This document shows, piece by piece, positions 1 to 13,257 of a stretch of DNA of 64,000 bases. Numbering within the stretch: position 1 is the stretch's first letter; each line of letters begins with the position of its first letter. The notes below the pieces were generated by a model that ran no database searches, was not told where the DNA came from, and saw only the letters and a list, made by a program, of their open reading frames with translations. Both the position numbers and the translations under genes were made by a program. The DNA is from Mesostigma viride (Eukaryota > Streptophyta > Mesostigmatophyceae > Mesostigmatales > Mesostigmataceae): positions 2,231,964 through 2,295,963 of the forward strand of contig RPFO01000333.1 of assembly GCA_009746045.1 (NCBI GenBank), read 5' to 3'.

Positions 1-59
1 GAAGCGATTTCTGGCACTAACGAAGCGAACTCCAGCGTCGCTAGCCTACATGCGTCCTT

Positions 60-1690
60 TCGTGCTGCGTGCAGCGATGGCCACCGCGAGCGAGTCCTTT
101 TAAGGGGACAGGACATGCCCGAATATCTTGGCGCCGAAAAATTCGCCGTCCGAGGTGCCGTCCCTACTCTGAAAAGTGGGTGCACGGTGCGCGCACCCCT
201 AGCGGAAGTGGCCATGGCGACTGCGTTCAGGCGAAATTACCACAATAGGGCAAGCGAAATGCACAATATTTACTCGAATGTTAAAGACGATGATTTTATG
301 ATGTTGGTTTGTGGCGGAAATCAGCTGGTTTACAATATCGCTGATGTTTTTATATGCCATCGGCATGGGGGGTAATCTGAATTTTTTGGTCGCGCGGAAT
401 GAAATAGAATTCATGATAGCGGCAGTAAAATCGTGGTTTTGGTGGTTGTTCTGACCGTGAAGCAGGCATTAATATCGGCAGCATCGAATTCTTAACCGAG
501 CGGGTGCTTTTTGCCACATTTTTGGCCGTTATCGGTAAGTAATTGTTCAGGCCTGCACAGTGCGTGTCTGACCTGTCCATGGAAGAACGCCTGTTGTTGC
601 GCGCCTGGGCGAGGGATTTCCGAGGGCAAGGTACAGATTTGTCGCGAATGTTATCTGCTATCAGTGCTTTCTTCTATGAGCTCATCGTTCGAAGGTTTTT
701 GCGTTCTTTTTGGGCAGTTTCCGCCAGCTAGCTCGCCGTGGCTTGCCGTTGTGTTGTCGAATACCTGGCAGCTTTAGATTGTTTTCGTTGATTTTGTGGT
801 CAGGGCCGCTTCAGTCGCAGCCTATAGCTTCTCGGGAAGGTTTAAGGCATTTCATGAAACGTGTTCTGGCAAGGATGTTGTGTGTATGGACGCTTCTTGT
901 TGTGTGAGAGTGACGCACCCTCTCTTCGCAGCGGCATCACAGCGCTCATGCGCTGAAGGGCCGCCAATGGTTTCGTTGCATTTTATCGTGCAGGGATGGA
1001 AGTGTTATGGTGATGATAATATGGAGATATTGCATTTGTGTGACTCCATGTAGATAGCTGCCACTAATAGTTTATTTGAGCTTTCCCTTGTTATGATGAT
1101 GTGACAAGACTACGATGTGCTGAGCCAACCATGGTTGACATGGTTGGCTGCATGCAAGCTATGCATACCATGATCCTACTTGGTTCCTTGCCCTCCATAG
1201 TCCTGCTTGTTGCCCATGCCGGTTAGGGCAGTTTAGGAAGTGTTATAGTGTTGATGTGCTTGGTTGGCATCAACCTTACACTCTAACATGGGAGAAACAT
1301 AGAAAATGCTGGTTAGGCATGTTAGTGCTACCATCATTATTGCTATGCACATAGATACAAGGCTGGCCACGCTCGAGGGTGGTGAAGGCGTATGAGGTGC
1401 GTGGCCACCCCATTGTACTTTCTAAACATATTCAGCATGGTTTTGGTGTCTCCTTGATATTCAGCATGGTTTTGGTGCATGTTGGATGGCATATGAAGTG
1501 TCATTGTGCTTACCTGCTTACTTAGTGGTCCTTAGCGCCTTGTCAGGTGGTCACATATGAAGCCCATCAACCTGAGCAGTTCTTGTCACAATGACCCCCA
1601 ACCTTGAGCATGCGTTGTTGTCAGCATGCAAGAACTAACTATATGTGCTTTGGTCAGTTTGCAGATATCTTTGATGAAGGAGGTGCTAGT
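60..1690 (+). repeat. Dispersed repeat R1, copy A
   Basis: About 1.6 kb that matches 39,090-40,640 in inverted orientation along its whole length, with many substitutions and small indels. Shared landmarks are the stretch around the NcoI-like CCATGG at 211, the block at 850-960 and the block near 1,590. Short ORFs in both copies are interrupted differently, so I see no conserved protein. It is an old interspersed element or a duplicated noncoding transcription unit. Class unknown, and no terminal repeats or target duplications were found. Confidence 0.7.
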
Positions 1691-3470
1691 GTGGCTAAAT
1701 GGTTACTAAAACCTCCTTGTACCGTCTTCGTGGGTGGCCGTCTTGGAATGGTGGTAACTTAAGCTTCTTGTCAGAATGGCGTCAAACCTTTAACATAGGA
1801 GGTACCATATGTGCAGAGGATAGTAGCATGTGGTTTGGCCAGTTTTCACATGGCTTGGATGGATAAAGATGTGTTAGTGTGGTTGAATACTAGCTAAAAC
1901 CTCCGTGCAACTGCATGTGCAGGTTTTATGACGGGGAAATCACAGTCCTGGTCGATCAGACGAAGGATAAATACCTCAAGTCTTGGGTCGTGTACGCGTA
2001 AAACCCCTTTTCAAGCTCCTGCACGCATTTGGTGGTCTCTTACGCTCCCCCCCCCCTCAACATGAGACTGTCCTTCATGTAGGACTTGACGGGTTTGTAA
2101 GGATTTGACTTTCAAACGGAGGTGCATGTCTTATTCACCAACATACGTCATTCAGAATTACGCACCCTGGAGACAAAATACATGAGCTGGTGCCTGCATG
2201 GCCGAATGTTGTGCACTCCCCTTGTATTATGCTGTGTAAGGGAATCAAGCAATTTAATTGACATGGGCTGCACATGCTAAGACCAAGGTAACACACATAT
2301 ATGGCCCAATATATCAAGGAGACAACCCAATATATGTCTTGATATATGTCCCAATGATTGATATATGTCCCAATGAATGAAGGTTCCTTTATTGGTACCC
2401 GCATGACTTAGTCTACGTGATAATCAATTTATTAGTTAATTAATTTGTCCCAGTGATGATCAAAGTGTGACATTGTTATCCATTCCCACACAAGGCGTCC
2501 CCCTGCCCCTTATTCTCTTTGTGTAACGACGTAAGATAGGGATACAAAGCACGATGCTTACTGTGCTCAATGTCTTCCCAACGGCAGCATCCTTATACAT
2601 TAATTAATTAATTAATAGACACGTGACTGCGTCCTTATACATATATTAATTAATTTACCATTGCCACAGTGCCGTTACCATTGCCACTATTTGTATATCA
2701 AAGAGAAAACCAGATTACTTGTATTATTTGATGTGTCAAGGAGAAAACCATCTACCTACATAGTTAATCAATTAGTTAATTAAACCTACCTAGTTAATCA
2801 ATTAGTAAATTAAACGTAGCTATTTATCAACCGGCGGTAGTCATGCGTCCAACGGATTTCAGAATGGTGTTTGACATGAATCACGGCCCACGGGCTTGAA
2901 GGTGTCTTCAATGGTACCTTCAAAGAACAGCTAGTAGAGGACATGGGGGGCCTGAACCATCATGGCGGTGCAGGTGCACCTTGTGCACCCAGAGCAGGTG
3001 ACAGTTGTACATCCTCCACCTGCAGGTTGTAGCCCTGATTGTATTACAAACCCATAGATGCCCCTTTCTCAGGGCTATGTGTTACATATGCTCCCAACGG
3101 AGCTATGATTTTAATTAATTAATTAATGGGGGGCCTAGGCCTCTCCGTGATTTGGAACAAGATGATGGACAAGGCCAAGTGGGCCCAGGTCATAGAGGAC
3201 AACGAACCCCCTCCCGTGGGGAAGCGCCCGCGTTTGCAAACATGTGGGAAGCGCGCTAGACAATTCATCCATCCATCCATCCATCGGGGTTGATGCTCCG
3301 TGACTCCCCAACGGGAGCACGAGTCTAATTAATTAATTAATTAATGGTACCAAAGTGGGGATCCATACCTAGGTCCTCAAAATTGACTTAGTTTGGCATG
3401 GTGTTTGGCTAATGGTGTTTGGCAGGAATGGTGTTTGGCTAATGATAGTAAATAGCACACCTTATCCTCC
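1691..3470. other. AT-rich spacer without a supported gene
   Basis: No long ORF and no recognised element. The stretch is punctuated by short TTAA-based tracts at about 2,599-2,615, 2,645-2,655, 3,112-3,127 and 3,328-3,343, and by a short (ATCC)n run near 3,268-3,284. Nothing else is supportable. Confidence 0.6.
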
Positions 3471-3686
3471 CACCCACCCACCCACCCACCCACCCACCCC
3501 CACCCACCCACCCACCCACCCACCCACCACCCACCACCCACCCACCCACCCACCCACCCACCCACCCACCCACCCACCACCACCCACCCACCCACCCACC
3601 CACCCACCCACCCACCCACCCACCCACCCACCCACCCGCCCACCCACCCACCCACCCACCCACCCACCCACCCACCCACCCACCCA
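3471..3686. repeat. (CCCA)n tetranucleotide microsatellite
   Basis: About 215 bp of CCCA units with a few CCA/CCCCA slips. The minus strand is (TGGG)n, a G-quadruplex-prone sequence. ORFs predicted across it (Gly-Trp-Val or His-Pro-Pro-Thr repeats, open in several frames on both strands) are by-products of the repeat. Confidence 0.97.
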
Positions 3687-3776
3687 TACAACCACACACA
3701 ATGCACCAAATTGGTGCATTAGGTATTAGGTATTATACCCACACCCACCCGAACACGTGCCCACCCACCCAGGCAT

Positions 3777-4011
<235 letters not shown>

Positions 4012-4017
4012 GTCATG

Positions 4018-4400
4018 CCCTCCCTTCCTCCCTCCCTCCCTCCCTCCCTCCCTCCCTCCCTCCTCCCTCCCTCCCTCCCTCCCTCCCTCCCTCCCTCCCT
4101 CCCTCCCTCCCTCCCTCCCTCCCTCCCTCCCTCCTCCCTCCCTCCTCCTCCCTCCCTCCCTCCCTCCCTCCCTCCCTCCCTCCTCCCTCCCTCCCTCCCT
4201 CCCTCCCTCCCTCCCTCCTCCCCCTCCCTCCCTCCTCCCTCCCTCCCTCCCTCCCTCCCTCCCTCCCCCTCCCTCCCTCCCTCCCTCCCTCCCTCCCTCC
4301 CTCCCTCCCTCCCTCCCTCCCTCCCTCCCTCCTCCCTCCCTCCCTCCCTCCCTCCCTCCCTCCCTCCCTCCCTCCCTCCCTCCCTCCCTCCCTCCCTCCC
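4018..4400. repeat. (CCCT)n tetranucleotide microsatellite
   Basis: About 380 bp of CCCT units with occasional CCT or CCCCT slips. It is homopyrimidine on the plus strand and (AGGG)n on the minus strand, so triplex and quadruplex structures are possible. It follows the (GCAC)n array after only about six bases. Confidence 0.97.
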
Positions 4401-5622
4401 CACCACACCATCCAAGGCTGCCTGCCTCCTGTGTGTCTTCCAGGTCCAGACCAGCCTGACCTGGTAGTGTCGTCAGCTTGCGAGCGTTCCCACGTGCCTA
4501 CCTATGTGGCTGGCAACATGCGTAAACCCATTCATGCATGCGTGCATGCACGCATGCGACCATATTTGAACATATCTGTCCAGGCCTGCCAAAACATGAC
4601 CATGCAAAGATACACGCAAACTAGCGTACCAGCGGCAAGCATGTGTGCAAATATAAACTGTTCGCCTGCCCCTCTGCCTGCACTTCATCCTGCCTGTCAG
4701 TATGTCTGCCGACACAGGATGCAGGAGGGAGGCCGCCTTCCACAGGCTAATCCCACCAAGGAAATGAAATAAAGCGCATAAAAGCAAAGCAACCAACAGC
4801 AAGAGGCAAAAGGTTACATAGATGAATGCCATATGCAAGACGTATGGACAACATGACACTCAAGGCGCCATAATACCCTGAGCATCCATAACATTGACGC
4901 AGTCAGGTGCGGCAATTTATCAATGCAGGTGTTTGCGGCCGTCGAATCCACGGCAGCGGTGCCAGACGGAAGGACAGCACACATCCTAGGTCCCGCAAAG
5001 AATTTCTTCAGCGGCCACCGACAGCACCGGAAAATAAAATTCCAGCAAGAAACGCAACAAACAATAACAAACCCTGACTAGACCTCCATTTTCAACCACC
5101 CTATCACCCTAAACCAGAACTGCGGCTCAACAGATGCACCGGAGGTCAAGCAGTATCCAGTTTTCACTTACGCACGTTTCCGCAGTATTCTCACGGCATT
5201 CCCACCGGCAGCTACCTCGGTCCGCCCCAAAAATTCTGTACGATGGAGCCCATGGATGTATCCCGCATTCGACGCCTTTTCGAAGTGATCGCGTCACGTA
5301 GGCAGCTGTAGGCACACGATTCACACGATTCCGGATAGCACAGTTTTTCTTTCTTTGATCATCGCAATCGGTCGCTATATGCATGACTCCAACCTCAGCG
5401 TGGAGCGCTGCAGACTGAGAAATGTAGCAATTATACACATAAGCACGAGATTTTTCACAGATTTCTTTCTGAAACGATTGTTTTCGCAGCAAGAATGGGA
5501 AATGCCGTCTCCATAGCTCCACGAGCTGACGACCTCGCACTAATGAAGTGAGTTGCATGTACTAATTATTCGCGTCGTTAGTGCTTTCGGATCGGATTTG
5601 GTCGGGTACGATTTGTCACTAA
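4401..5622. other. Spacer; short TCACTAA-type repeats at its right end
   Basis: No supported gene; the ORFs present are short and lack recognisable features. From about 5,536 to 5,700 the motif CACTAA recurs about five times, and CACTAATGAAGTGAG (5,538) resembles CACTAAGGAAGTGAA (5,695) and CACTAACGAAGCGAA at 16-30. The 5,536-5,715 block may be a small insertion that supplies the last codons of the neighbouring gag-like ORF. Confidence 0.4.
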
Positions 5623-7717
5623 TCAGTATCCGATCAGATTTCTCGGGTAAACCGTACTAATGAACCGAATTTTGTCACTAATTGAGGTGCCGAAATCACT
5701 AAGGAAGTGAACCGACCCTGTAAGCACTAGCTGTTTCAGATCAGTGATAAAGGTAGGCCACTGTTCAATGGCTGCTTCAGGTGTCAGGGTGCGTTCCTGA
5801 TAGGTTTGAATCAATGCTCTAATTGCAGGAGATGATTGATGGAATGTGGAGGAGGCCCTGAGAGCCTTAAACTGATGTCTAAGGTTAAGGCCTTCCATCC
5901 CATACTCCAGAGCAAAGACAAATTGCTTAGCTTGTTCAACAGTGTGACCCTCAGGCAAGCCAGCAATATTGATTTTGGATTCCTTTTTATGAGGGTTAAA
6001 CACACCTGTGAGAGGGGGGTTGGCCCTCAAGAAGCCGTCGGTTGCCTGTTGGAGGCGGGTGGGATCCAGGTTGATGGTCCCCCGCTCATACCGCGACATC
6101 AGGGCGCGCAAGCCCTCGACAGTTTGCAGCTGGGTAGCTGTTAACTGCTGGTCTTGCAATGAAGCCAGCTGAGCCTGGAGAATAGCGAGCTGTTCCAGGA
6201 CATCCCCGCTCCTTGGGGGGGCCTCAGCAGGCTGGTTAGGTGCCCTTGGCACCTCTGCACCTCCCCCCAGGGCCTCCTGGGGTCCTGGCCACCCCCCCTG
6301 GTTGGGGAGGGGGCCCCAACCCACAGGGCGAACCTGGGGTGGTGGGGGAGGGGGAGGTGGGGTCGTGGTGGCCCGGGGGGAGCCCGGGGGTGTCCGGGTA
6401 ACCCCACTGGGTCCAGCCCCATCGGTGGAGGGGCGGGCAGGGGTGTCTGCCTCCGCTCTCCTCTTGGCCTCCTCCCGCATGAGACGCTTCATCTCCTTGC
6501 GTACCTCATGCTCCCGGAGGGCTGCCTGAAAGGCAGCCTCATCCTCAGGGATGTCAGGGAGTGGGTCTCCCATAATCAGAGCAGGTCGGACTGGACAGTC
6601 CGCCTCTTTGCCCTTCCTCTCGCCCAGGGCCAGCAGTCCCTCCTTGTACTGCAAGGGTTGGGGGGGAGAGGGTTTCTTGCTGGTGGTTTCCAGCGGGGGG
6701 GCTTCTTCAGCTACCACCCCATGTTTGGCCAAGATGGCCTCCGTGACCCTGGCTTGGGTTAGGGAGGACATGGTTTTAAAATGTGCTGACCGAGCAAGCT
6801 CGGCCAGGTCTTGACTATCCGCATATTGCATGGGATAGTCAGCGTTTTTGAGGAGGTCACGTAGCCGCTGAGTGGCCTCGCGGTACGCCTCCGCCATCGC
6901 CTGGTGGGTGGCCAGGCGACGGGCGGCCTCCTCTTCATATTCTTGCCGCTTGGCAGCGAGCCGGAAGGCCGCCTCTCGACGGACCTCCCGGTCGCGCTGC
7001 CTCGCTCGGCGTTCTTCATTAGCCACCAGCGCGGCCTGCTCGACCGCCAGGAGCGCTGGGGTAAGATTGATCTCAGTCTCCCCATCGGGGAGACTGGCAG
7101 TGTCGGAGACCTCATCGTCGGACATGGGTTGTCCGCCGATGGGCTCCACGGGTTTCCTCACCACCCGTGCGAGCTTAATGCTCTCCATGTCCTTCTTCTT
7201 GCGAAGAAGGGACGATGGTCGCCCAAGTTGAAGCTCAATGTGGTTGTGTCCCTGGGCGAAAGGGACATTGAGGTTTGATGTGGCGGGACGAAAGGTAATC
7301 GTCCCGTCCGGCGCCACCGAAGCCACCTGTCGGGGCATAAGCTCCCGAATAGTTGGCAGCGGGGGGCCGAACTGGGAGCCTCAGTGGGGTTTACCACCGA
7401 GGTCTCCGCAGCCATGGCCGCGCCAGTCGTGGTTGCGGCTGGGGCAGCCGCCGGAGTCGAGGGTAAGCCGGTCCCCCGAGGGGGAGCCGTCTCGGCCTCC
7501 GGCCTCTCAGGAGAGGGGGTAGGTCGGTCGGCTTTGCAGCCACCGTCCCCTCGTCCTGGCAAACATTGTGAGTCTTTTTGTTCTTTTTCTTTTTCTTGGA
7601 AATGGCCGCATCGCCAGCCGGCTTCTGGTTGTTGTCTTTGGGCATCCGCCGATCCTGCCCATCATCATCCTCGTTGTAGGTAAGCTTCTTAGCGACATTC
7701 TTGTTCGTGATAGCCAT
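5623..7717 (-). pseudogene. Gag-like retroelement protein, frameshifted
   Basis: A 571-codon ORF (7,338 to 5,623) has a charged, coiled-coil-prone Glu/Arg/Ala-rich first half, a Pro/Gly-rich linker with a run of eight prolines, and a helical C-terminal part resembling a retroelement capsid region. Upstream coding continues in two other frames. A Lys-rich start (from 7,717, MAITNKNVAKKL) and an Ala/Thr/Pro-rich middle (within 7,370-7,562) are each in different frames, so at least two indels separate the N-terminus from the main ORF. The C-terminal residues appear to run into foreign sequence at about 5,715. No zinc knuckle, protease or RT is nearby, so gag identity is inferred from composition and could be wrong. 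Confidence 0.5.
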
Positions 7718-7725
7718 GGTAGCAA

Positions 7726-8208
7726 ATAAAATTCAAGTTAGAATGCGGTGGGATATATTGCTTGAGAACACTGAAGGCTGTGAGCAATGAATTGCTTGGT
7801 TCATTAGAAAATAGGTTTACCCTTTATCAACGTTCCTCTCACCGGCTGCGCCGCCAGTGACCGTTGGGTGCAGACCGTTGGCCCGAGGCCACACGATGAC
7901 AGGTAGCAGTCTAGTCACTGCATCGTGCGATCACAGATCAATGCACGCTGCAGTACGGTCCCTATCTAGGATACTCTAGTACCGTCCAATGACAGGACAC
8001 TACGTATACTGGGTACTGACATCTGTCACGTACCCCAGTACCCAAAGTACCTATCTAGGGAAACGTATGCGACTCGACTAGCATTCCTATCTGCATAGCC
8101 CACGTGGTATTTATATTCACATACCAACGTAGGTTTACAAGGCTTATTCATACGTTGTATTCACAATGCCTTTGAGACTTAGTCTACAGCAAAGCATGGA
8201 GACTAACT
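7726..8208. other. Spacer between gag-like gene and (AAC)n array
   Basis: No ORF of note. It contains short imperfect repeats of the type GTACC/CTATCTAGG at 7,960-8,060. It could be the 5' untranslated region of the gag-like gene, but no LTR boundary is visible. Confidence 0.35.
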
Positions 8209-9067
<859 letters not shown>

Positions 9068-9166
9068 TAACACTACCACCACCACCCTGGCAGTACTACC
9101 CATATGCGTCAATAGCCCCCTTTTGAGAACACCGACTCCGAGTAACCAACTCCGACTATAGCCTGA

Positions 9167-9400
9167 ACTTACGCGGCCTGAGCGTGCGGCGCGGCGCTTC
9201 TGTTGGTTAGTCGGAGTCGGTTATCTGAGAAGGGGTAATCCGTGCCCGTATTTCGGTTCAAGTCCGACTATTGGTCCGTATTATAATACGGACCAATAGT
9301 CGGACTTGAACCGAAATACGGGCACGGATTACCCCTTCTCAGATAACCGACTCCGACTAACCAACAGAAGCGCCGCGCCGCACGCTCAGGCCGCGTAAGT
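9167..9400. repeat. Perfect spacerless palindrome, 2 x 117 bp
   Basis: Bases 9,167-9,283 and 9,284-9,400 are exact reverse complements with no spacer. The centre is CCGTATTA/TAATACGG. Immediately to the left, 9,131-9,166 carries a diverged piece of the same arm (CCGACTCC...TAACCAAC). No ORF. It is compatible with a foldback/MITE-type element or a replication-derived inverted duplication. No target duplication was identified. Confidence 0.95.
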
Positions 9401-9589
9401 GGCCTCTTACGCCAGTGGCGCCAACTTACGTGGGTAGCTACGATTTTAAAATTTATATGTTGCGCGCGCAATTAATCCCTTGACCGAACTCGCGACGTCG
9501 GAAGAAATGGATGCCGACGATCAGTCTTGTGGTGCGCCTGCGAACGCGCAAACCGCGGGAGTCGGAGCCGCAGAACGACAATTAACGAC

Positions 9590-10490
9590 AAAGTAGGCTT
9601 ACTTGGGAGGGTGAAAATGGTGCATGGGGCAGCAAGAATGGAATGCCTGATAGGTCATGTGCAATGCACTTGACAATGGAAAAAAAAGGGAAGGGTTTCT
9701 GGACACCGCTCTGCATCACTTTGTCATCTGTTCCTCTGTTTGCTGGACATGATCTGATTGGAAAGCCCGACAAGCTTAGCGTGCCCTTTAACAACCGTCT
9801 GGCTCAATTTCAGAGGGAATACAGCGACCGCCTGAAAGGCAATATAGCGACGGTGGCAGGACTGGACAGCCAGTCTACCTGACCGACACCGAGAAGCTTT
9901 TGCTGGATATCAGTAGGAGGAGGGACTCCTTTAACGCACTCAAGGCTGAGATGGAGCAAAAGGCCGCAGAGGTGCAGGCCGTGGAAGACCTGATTACGAA
10001 GTCTGCCAACGGAACTCGCAAGCGGCCTGCAGCCGAGGCGGGATGCAGCTCGGCCCGTTCGAGCCGACTGACCCCATTCCCGGGCAAGCGATGGACCAGG
10101 ACGATACATCAGGCGGCTCCTCTTCATCGGGATCCAAGCGACGCGATGCGGGAGGAGCATCCGCAGATCGCGGACAAACTGCAATCCCTGGCCCAATATC
10201 AAGCACAAAACGCTGAGACACGGCAAGAGCGGCAAGACAGGGCCGAAATCGAGGATCGAGAAGAGGTGGTCAGAGGACCACAAGATCCGTGTGGAGACCT
10301 TGGCCGAGTCCAAGTCTCCAAAAGGTCCGCGCAAGCCCAAGAGGGCCTGAGCAGAGAGGAGCTTGAGGAGAGGAAAGCGGCTCGAGTGACAAGGGATGCA
10401 CGGGAGGACAAGGCCCGGCTGGATTTGCAAATGAAATCCATGGACAACATGTTGGCCATGCATGGTGGGCGGCATGCAAACCATGTTTAA
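9590..10490 (+). pseudogene. Decayed coiled-coil / basic protein gene
   Basis: Coding-like sequence moves between frames. 9,643-9,850 reads to ...RLAQFQREYSDRLKG. About 9,855-10,040 reads YLTDTEKLLLDISRRRDS and a Glu/Ala-rich helix followed by a basic NGTRKR motif. 10,040-10,150 is more natural in a second frame (MQLGPFEPTDPIPGQ, Ser-rich). 10,160-10,350 is split again. 10,350-10,490 ends in a charged helix (LSREELEERKAARVTRD). At least three indels are implied. The plan (basic linker, Ser-rich region, C-terminal charged coiled coil) resembles the C-terminal half of Myb/SANT-like accessory proteins of plant DNA transposons. That assignment is a guess. I see no DNA-binding domain upstream. Confidence 0.4.
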
Positions 10491-11029
10491 TAATTAGATG
10501 TTCGAGAAGTTCGACAAGATGTAAATAGCAAACCCAAGCAAGTGTACTCAACTGAACAGTGCATTATTACCTTTAGGTTTGTTTAATATGACCCATTTGC
10601 AACAAAGGGATAATACTACTAATATAATGTCCGTCATCATCGACTAGAATTGGACATCCAGTCATGTATACGTACCATCTTGCTTGCTCTAGCTAGATGT
10701 GTTCATTCCAATATTTGACCTTATAAACATGGACATATATTATTTCTATTGCACAACTTGCATACATATTGTTGCATGTGTCCCAAAATTCCACGCGCTT
10801 GCTCACGTATCAAGGAGACAACCAGCGCAGGCCAGAAATCGGGAGAATCCGGACCATGGTTACTAGCTCGAGCCTGCCGTTATCTTGTCCGCGTGTTCGA
10901 GTCGTTCAGGATGATGAAGATGAATGGTGATGGAAATGTGTAGCCTTGTGCATTGAAATTATGGCTGGCTTACTACGTGTAGAGCGACTAGATGACCTAG
11001 ATGGTGGGGCCGGAAACAGCATGCTTGAT
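10491..11029. other. Spacer with a short copy of repeat R2
   Basis: No supported gene. About 70 bp at 10,805-10,878 is similar, in inverted orientation, to 43,190-43,256. Both contain AAGGAGACAACCAGCGCA and GCTCGAGCCTGCCG. Confidence 0.45.
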
Positions 11030-12122
11030 CAGGGCGTGTGTTCACGTATGCATGGGGGTAGTGGGTTGTGTGCAGGCCACCCATCAAATGACCTTAGTTT
11101 GGGCTGAAACTTGGGGGGTGGGTTGAGGAATAGTTACTCAAGGGATCCACCAAGTCTTAGCCTCAAAGGACTTGTGGGTCAAGGTCTGCCAATTAATAGC
11201 TTCAATGGGGTGGGCGACCACGTGCTTGCTCACGTATGCATGGGGTAAGTGGGTTGTGTGCAGGCCACCCATCAAATGACCTTAGTTTGGGCTGAAACTT
11301 GGGGGGTGGGTTGAGGGATAGTTGCTCAAAGGGTCCACCAAGTTTTAGCCTCAAAGGACTTGTGGGTCAATCAAGGTCTGCCAATTAATAGCTTGGGGTG
11401 GGCGACCACGTGCTTGCTCACGTATGCATGGGGGTAGTGGGTTGTGTGCAGGCCACCCATCAAATGACCTTAGTTTGGGCTGAAACTTGGGGGGTGGGTT
11501 GAGGGATAGTTGCTCAAAGGGTCCACCAAGTTTTAGCCTCAAAAGACTTGTGGGTCAATCAAGGTCTGCCAATTAATAGCTTGGGGTGGTTGACCACGTG
11601 CTTGCTCACCTATGCATGGGGGTAGTGGGTTGTGTGCAGGCCACCCATCAAATGACCTTAGTTTGGACTGAAACTTGGGGGGTGGCTTGAGAAATAGTTA
11701 CTCAAGGGGTCCATAAAGTTTCAGCCCAAACTAAGGTCATTTGATGGGTGGCCTGCACACAACCCACTACCCCCATGCATACGTGAGCAAGCACTGTGGT
11801 CAACCACCCCACCCCAAGCTATTAATGATAATTGGCAGACCTTGACCCACAAGTCCTTTGAGACTAAAACTTGGTGGACCCCTTGAGTAGTAACTATCCC
11901 TCAACCCACCCTTCAAGTTTCAGCCCAAACTAAGGTCATTTGATGGGTGGCCTGCACACAACCCACTACCCCCATGCATACGTGCATGAGCAAGCACGTG
12001 GTCAACCACCCCAACAAGCTATTAATTGGCAGACCTTGACCCACAAGTCCTTTGAGGCTAAAACTTGGCGGAGCCCTTGAGTAACTATCCCTCAACCCAC
12101 CCCCCAAGTTTCAGCCCAAACC
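11030..12122. repeat. 187-bp repeat array: four direct then two inverted units
   Basis: The block containing GTATGCATGGGGGTAGTGGG and GGCCACCCATCAAATGACC starts at about 11,041, 11,228, 11,415 and 11,604. From about 11,715 the same block appears as its reverse complement, with units containing CCCACTACCCCCATGCAT at about 11,765 and 11,963. Units are highly similar with small indels. Reading frames across it are not conserved, so it looks like a noncoding satellite-like or foldback array. Confidence 0.9.
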
Positions 12123-12240
12123 AGAGTTCAATTATACGCAATACGCGGTTATACGCGCGGGGTCCGTATAATGCGGTATAATACGGTATACATAATACGG
12201 TATAATACGGTATAATATGCGATTATACGCGACCACTGGA
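12123..12240. repeat. Short GGTATAATAC-type tandem motifs
   Basis: The 10-bp motif GGTATAATAC occurs several times between about 12,172 and 12,220, flanked by TTATACGCG repeats. The TAATACGG core is also the centre of the 9,167-9,400 palindrome. Function unknown. Confidence 0.6.
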
Positions 12241-13257
12241 TTTCATCGTTTTTGGGGTTGTTTCATGCATTTTGATATCATTTCAAGCAGTCCACATGTG
12301 TCTGACACTAAATTACACATGATACATGGGTTGCCACTGCATGCGCATGCTCAGCAGTGCTTGGGAACACTGGACGTGTAAACCGGGGTTCACGAGGAAC
12401 TAGATTACCTATGCATTATACCCTAAAAAACAACGCCAAATGAAATGGAAAGATGAAAAAAGCAAAACAAGTAAGATGGCTATGCTTCGATCCATGCAAG
12501 CAGGTCCTGGGCATCTCCTTGTTTCTTGTATGCATGAGGAGCATGCACACAAGAAGAAGGCTGACTTTGGCGAGCAAAACAAGAAATAGTGGCTAGATCT
12601 GGCCAGAGAACCACTTAATTAATTCGAGATGTTTTTAGCAAGAAAAAACATCGCGTTATCAAGCTTATCATATTTATAAACAATGCCAAGCACTACGTCA
12701 CTGCTTTCGATGAAGCATAAGCTAATAGCAGACAAATCTGGTCCAAAATCTGCATGTCGTAGTGGTATTCCCCAACCATCACAAGCCAATAATGCGTAGA
12801 GGCAGCAAAGCATGCAACCAAAAGACAAGCAGAAAACCTCCATTACAGGTCTACGATTATTTTACAATCTACCCAACAACTTGATACAGTACAATGAACA
12901 CTTGAACAGGATAGCACGTACCAGACCAAAACCGCGTATTACCTTTCTTGACGGAGCCAGCATGCCCACCTGATGGACGTAGCTGCGAGCCTTTCCTGGC
13001 CGTCGTCGCTTATAAATCATGTAAGGAATAACGTGAAACATCTATCCGCGTTCAAATGTAGGGGCATTGCCCGCCTATCGATCAACAGTTAGCACATGCA
13101 CGGTCGCCACCTGGTTGCTGAAACGAGGTTGCCGCATCGAGCAGAAGGTCGAGACATATCTGCGCACATCCAAACGTTGCCTGGCCAAGGATATAAGCTT
13201 TTCAAGAGCTAAGGATCATGCCTACAAAATTTCAGTTGAAAATGTAAAGCGGCCATG
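12241..13257. other. Spacer without a supported gene
   Basis: No long ORF and no repeat structure beyond short AT-rich tracts. It ends at the LTR boundary at 13,258. Confidence 0.5.

Noticed and set aside
199-414. Minus-strand 71-codon ORF in R1, partly matched in copy B
   Set aside because: The matching region in copy B is on the expected strand but carries frame changes; similarity is at the DNA level and not better in protein.
9200-9275. Possible tRNA (GGTTCAAGTCC with TAGTCGGA/TCCGACTA pairing) in the palindrome arm
   Set aside because: Pairing would use the T-arm strand for the acceptor stem. No D-arm or anticodon arm could be fitted.
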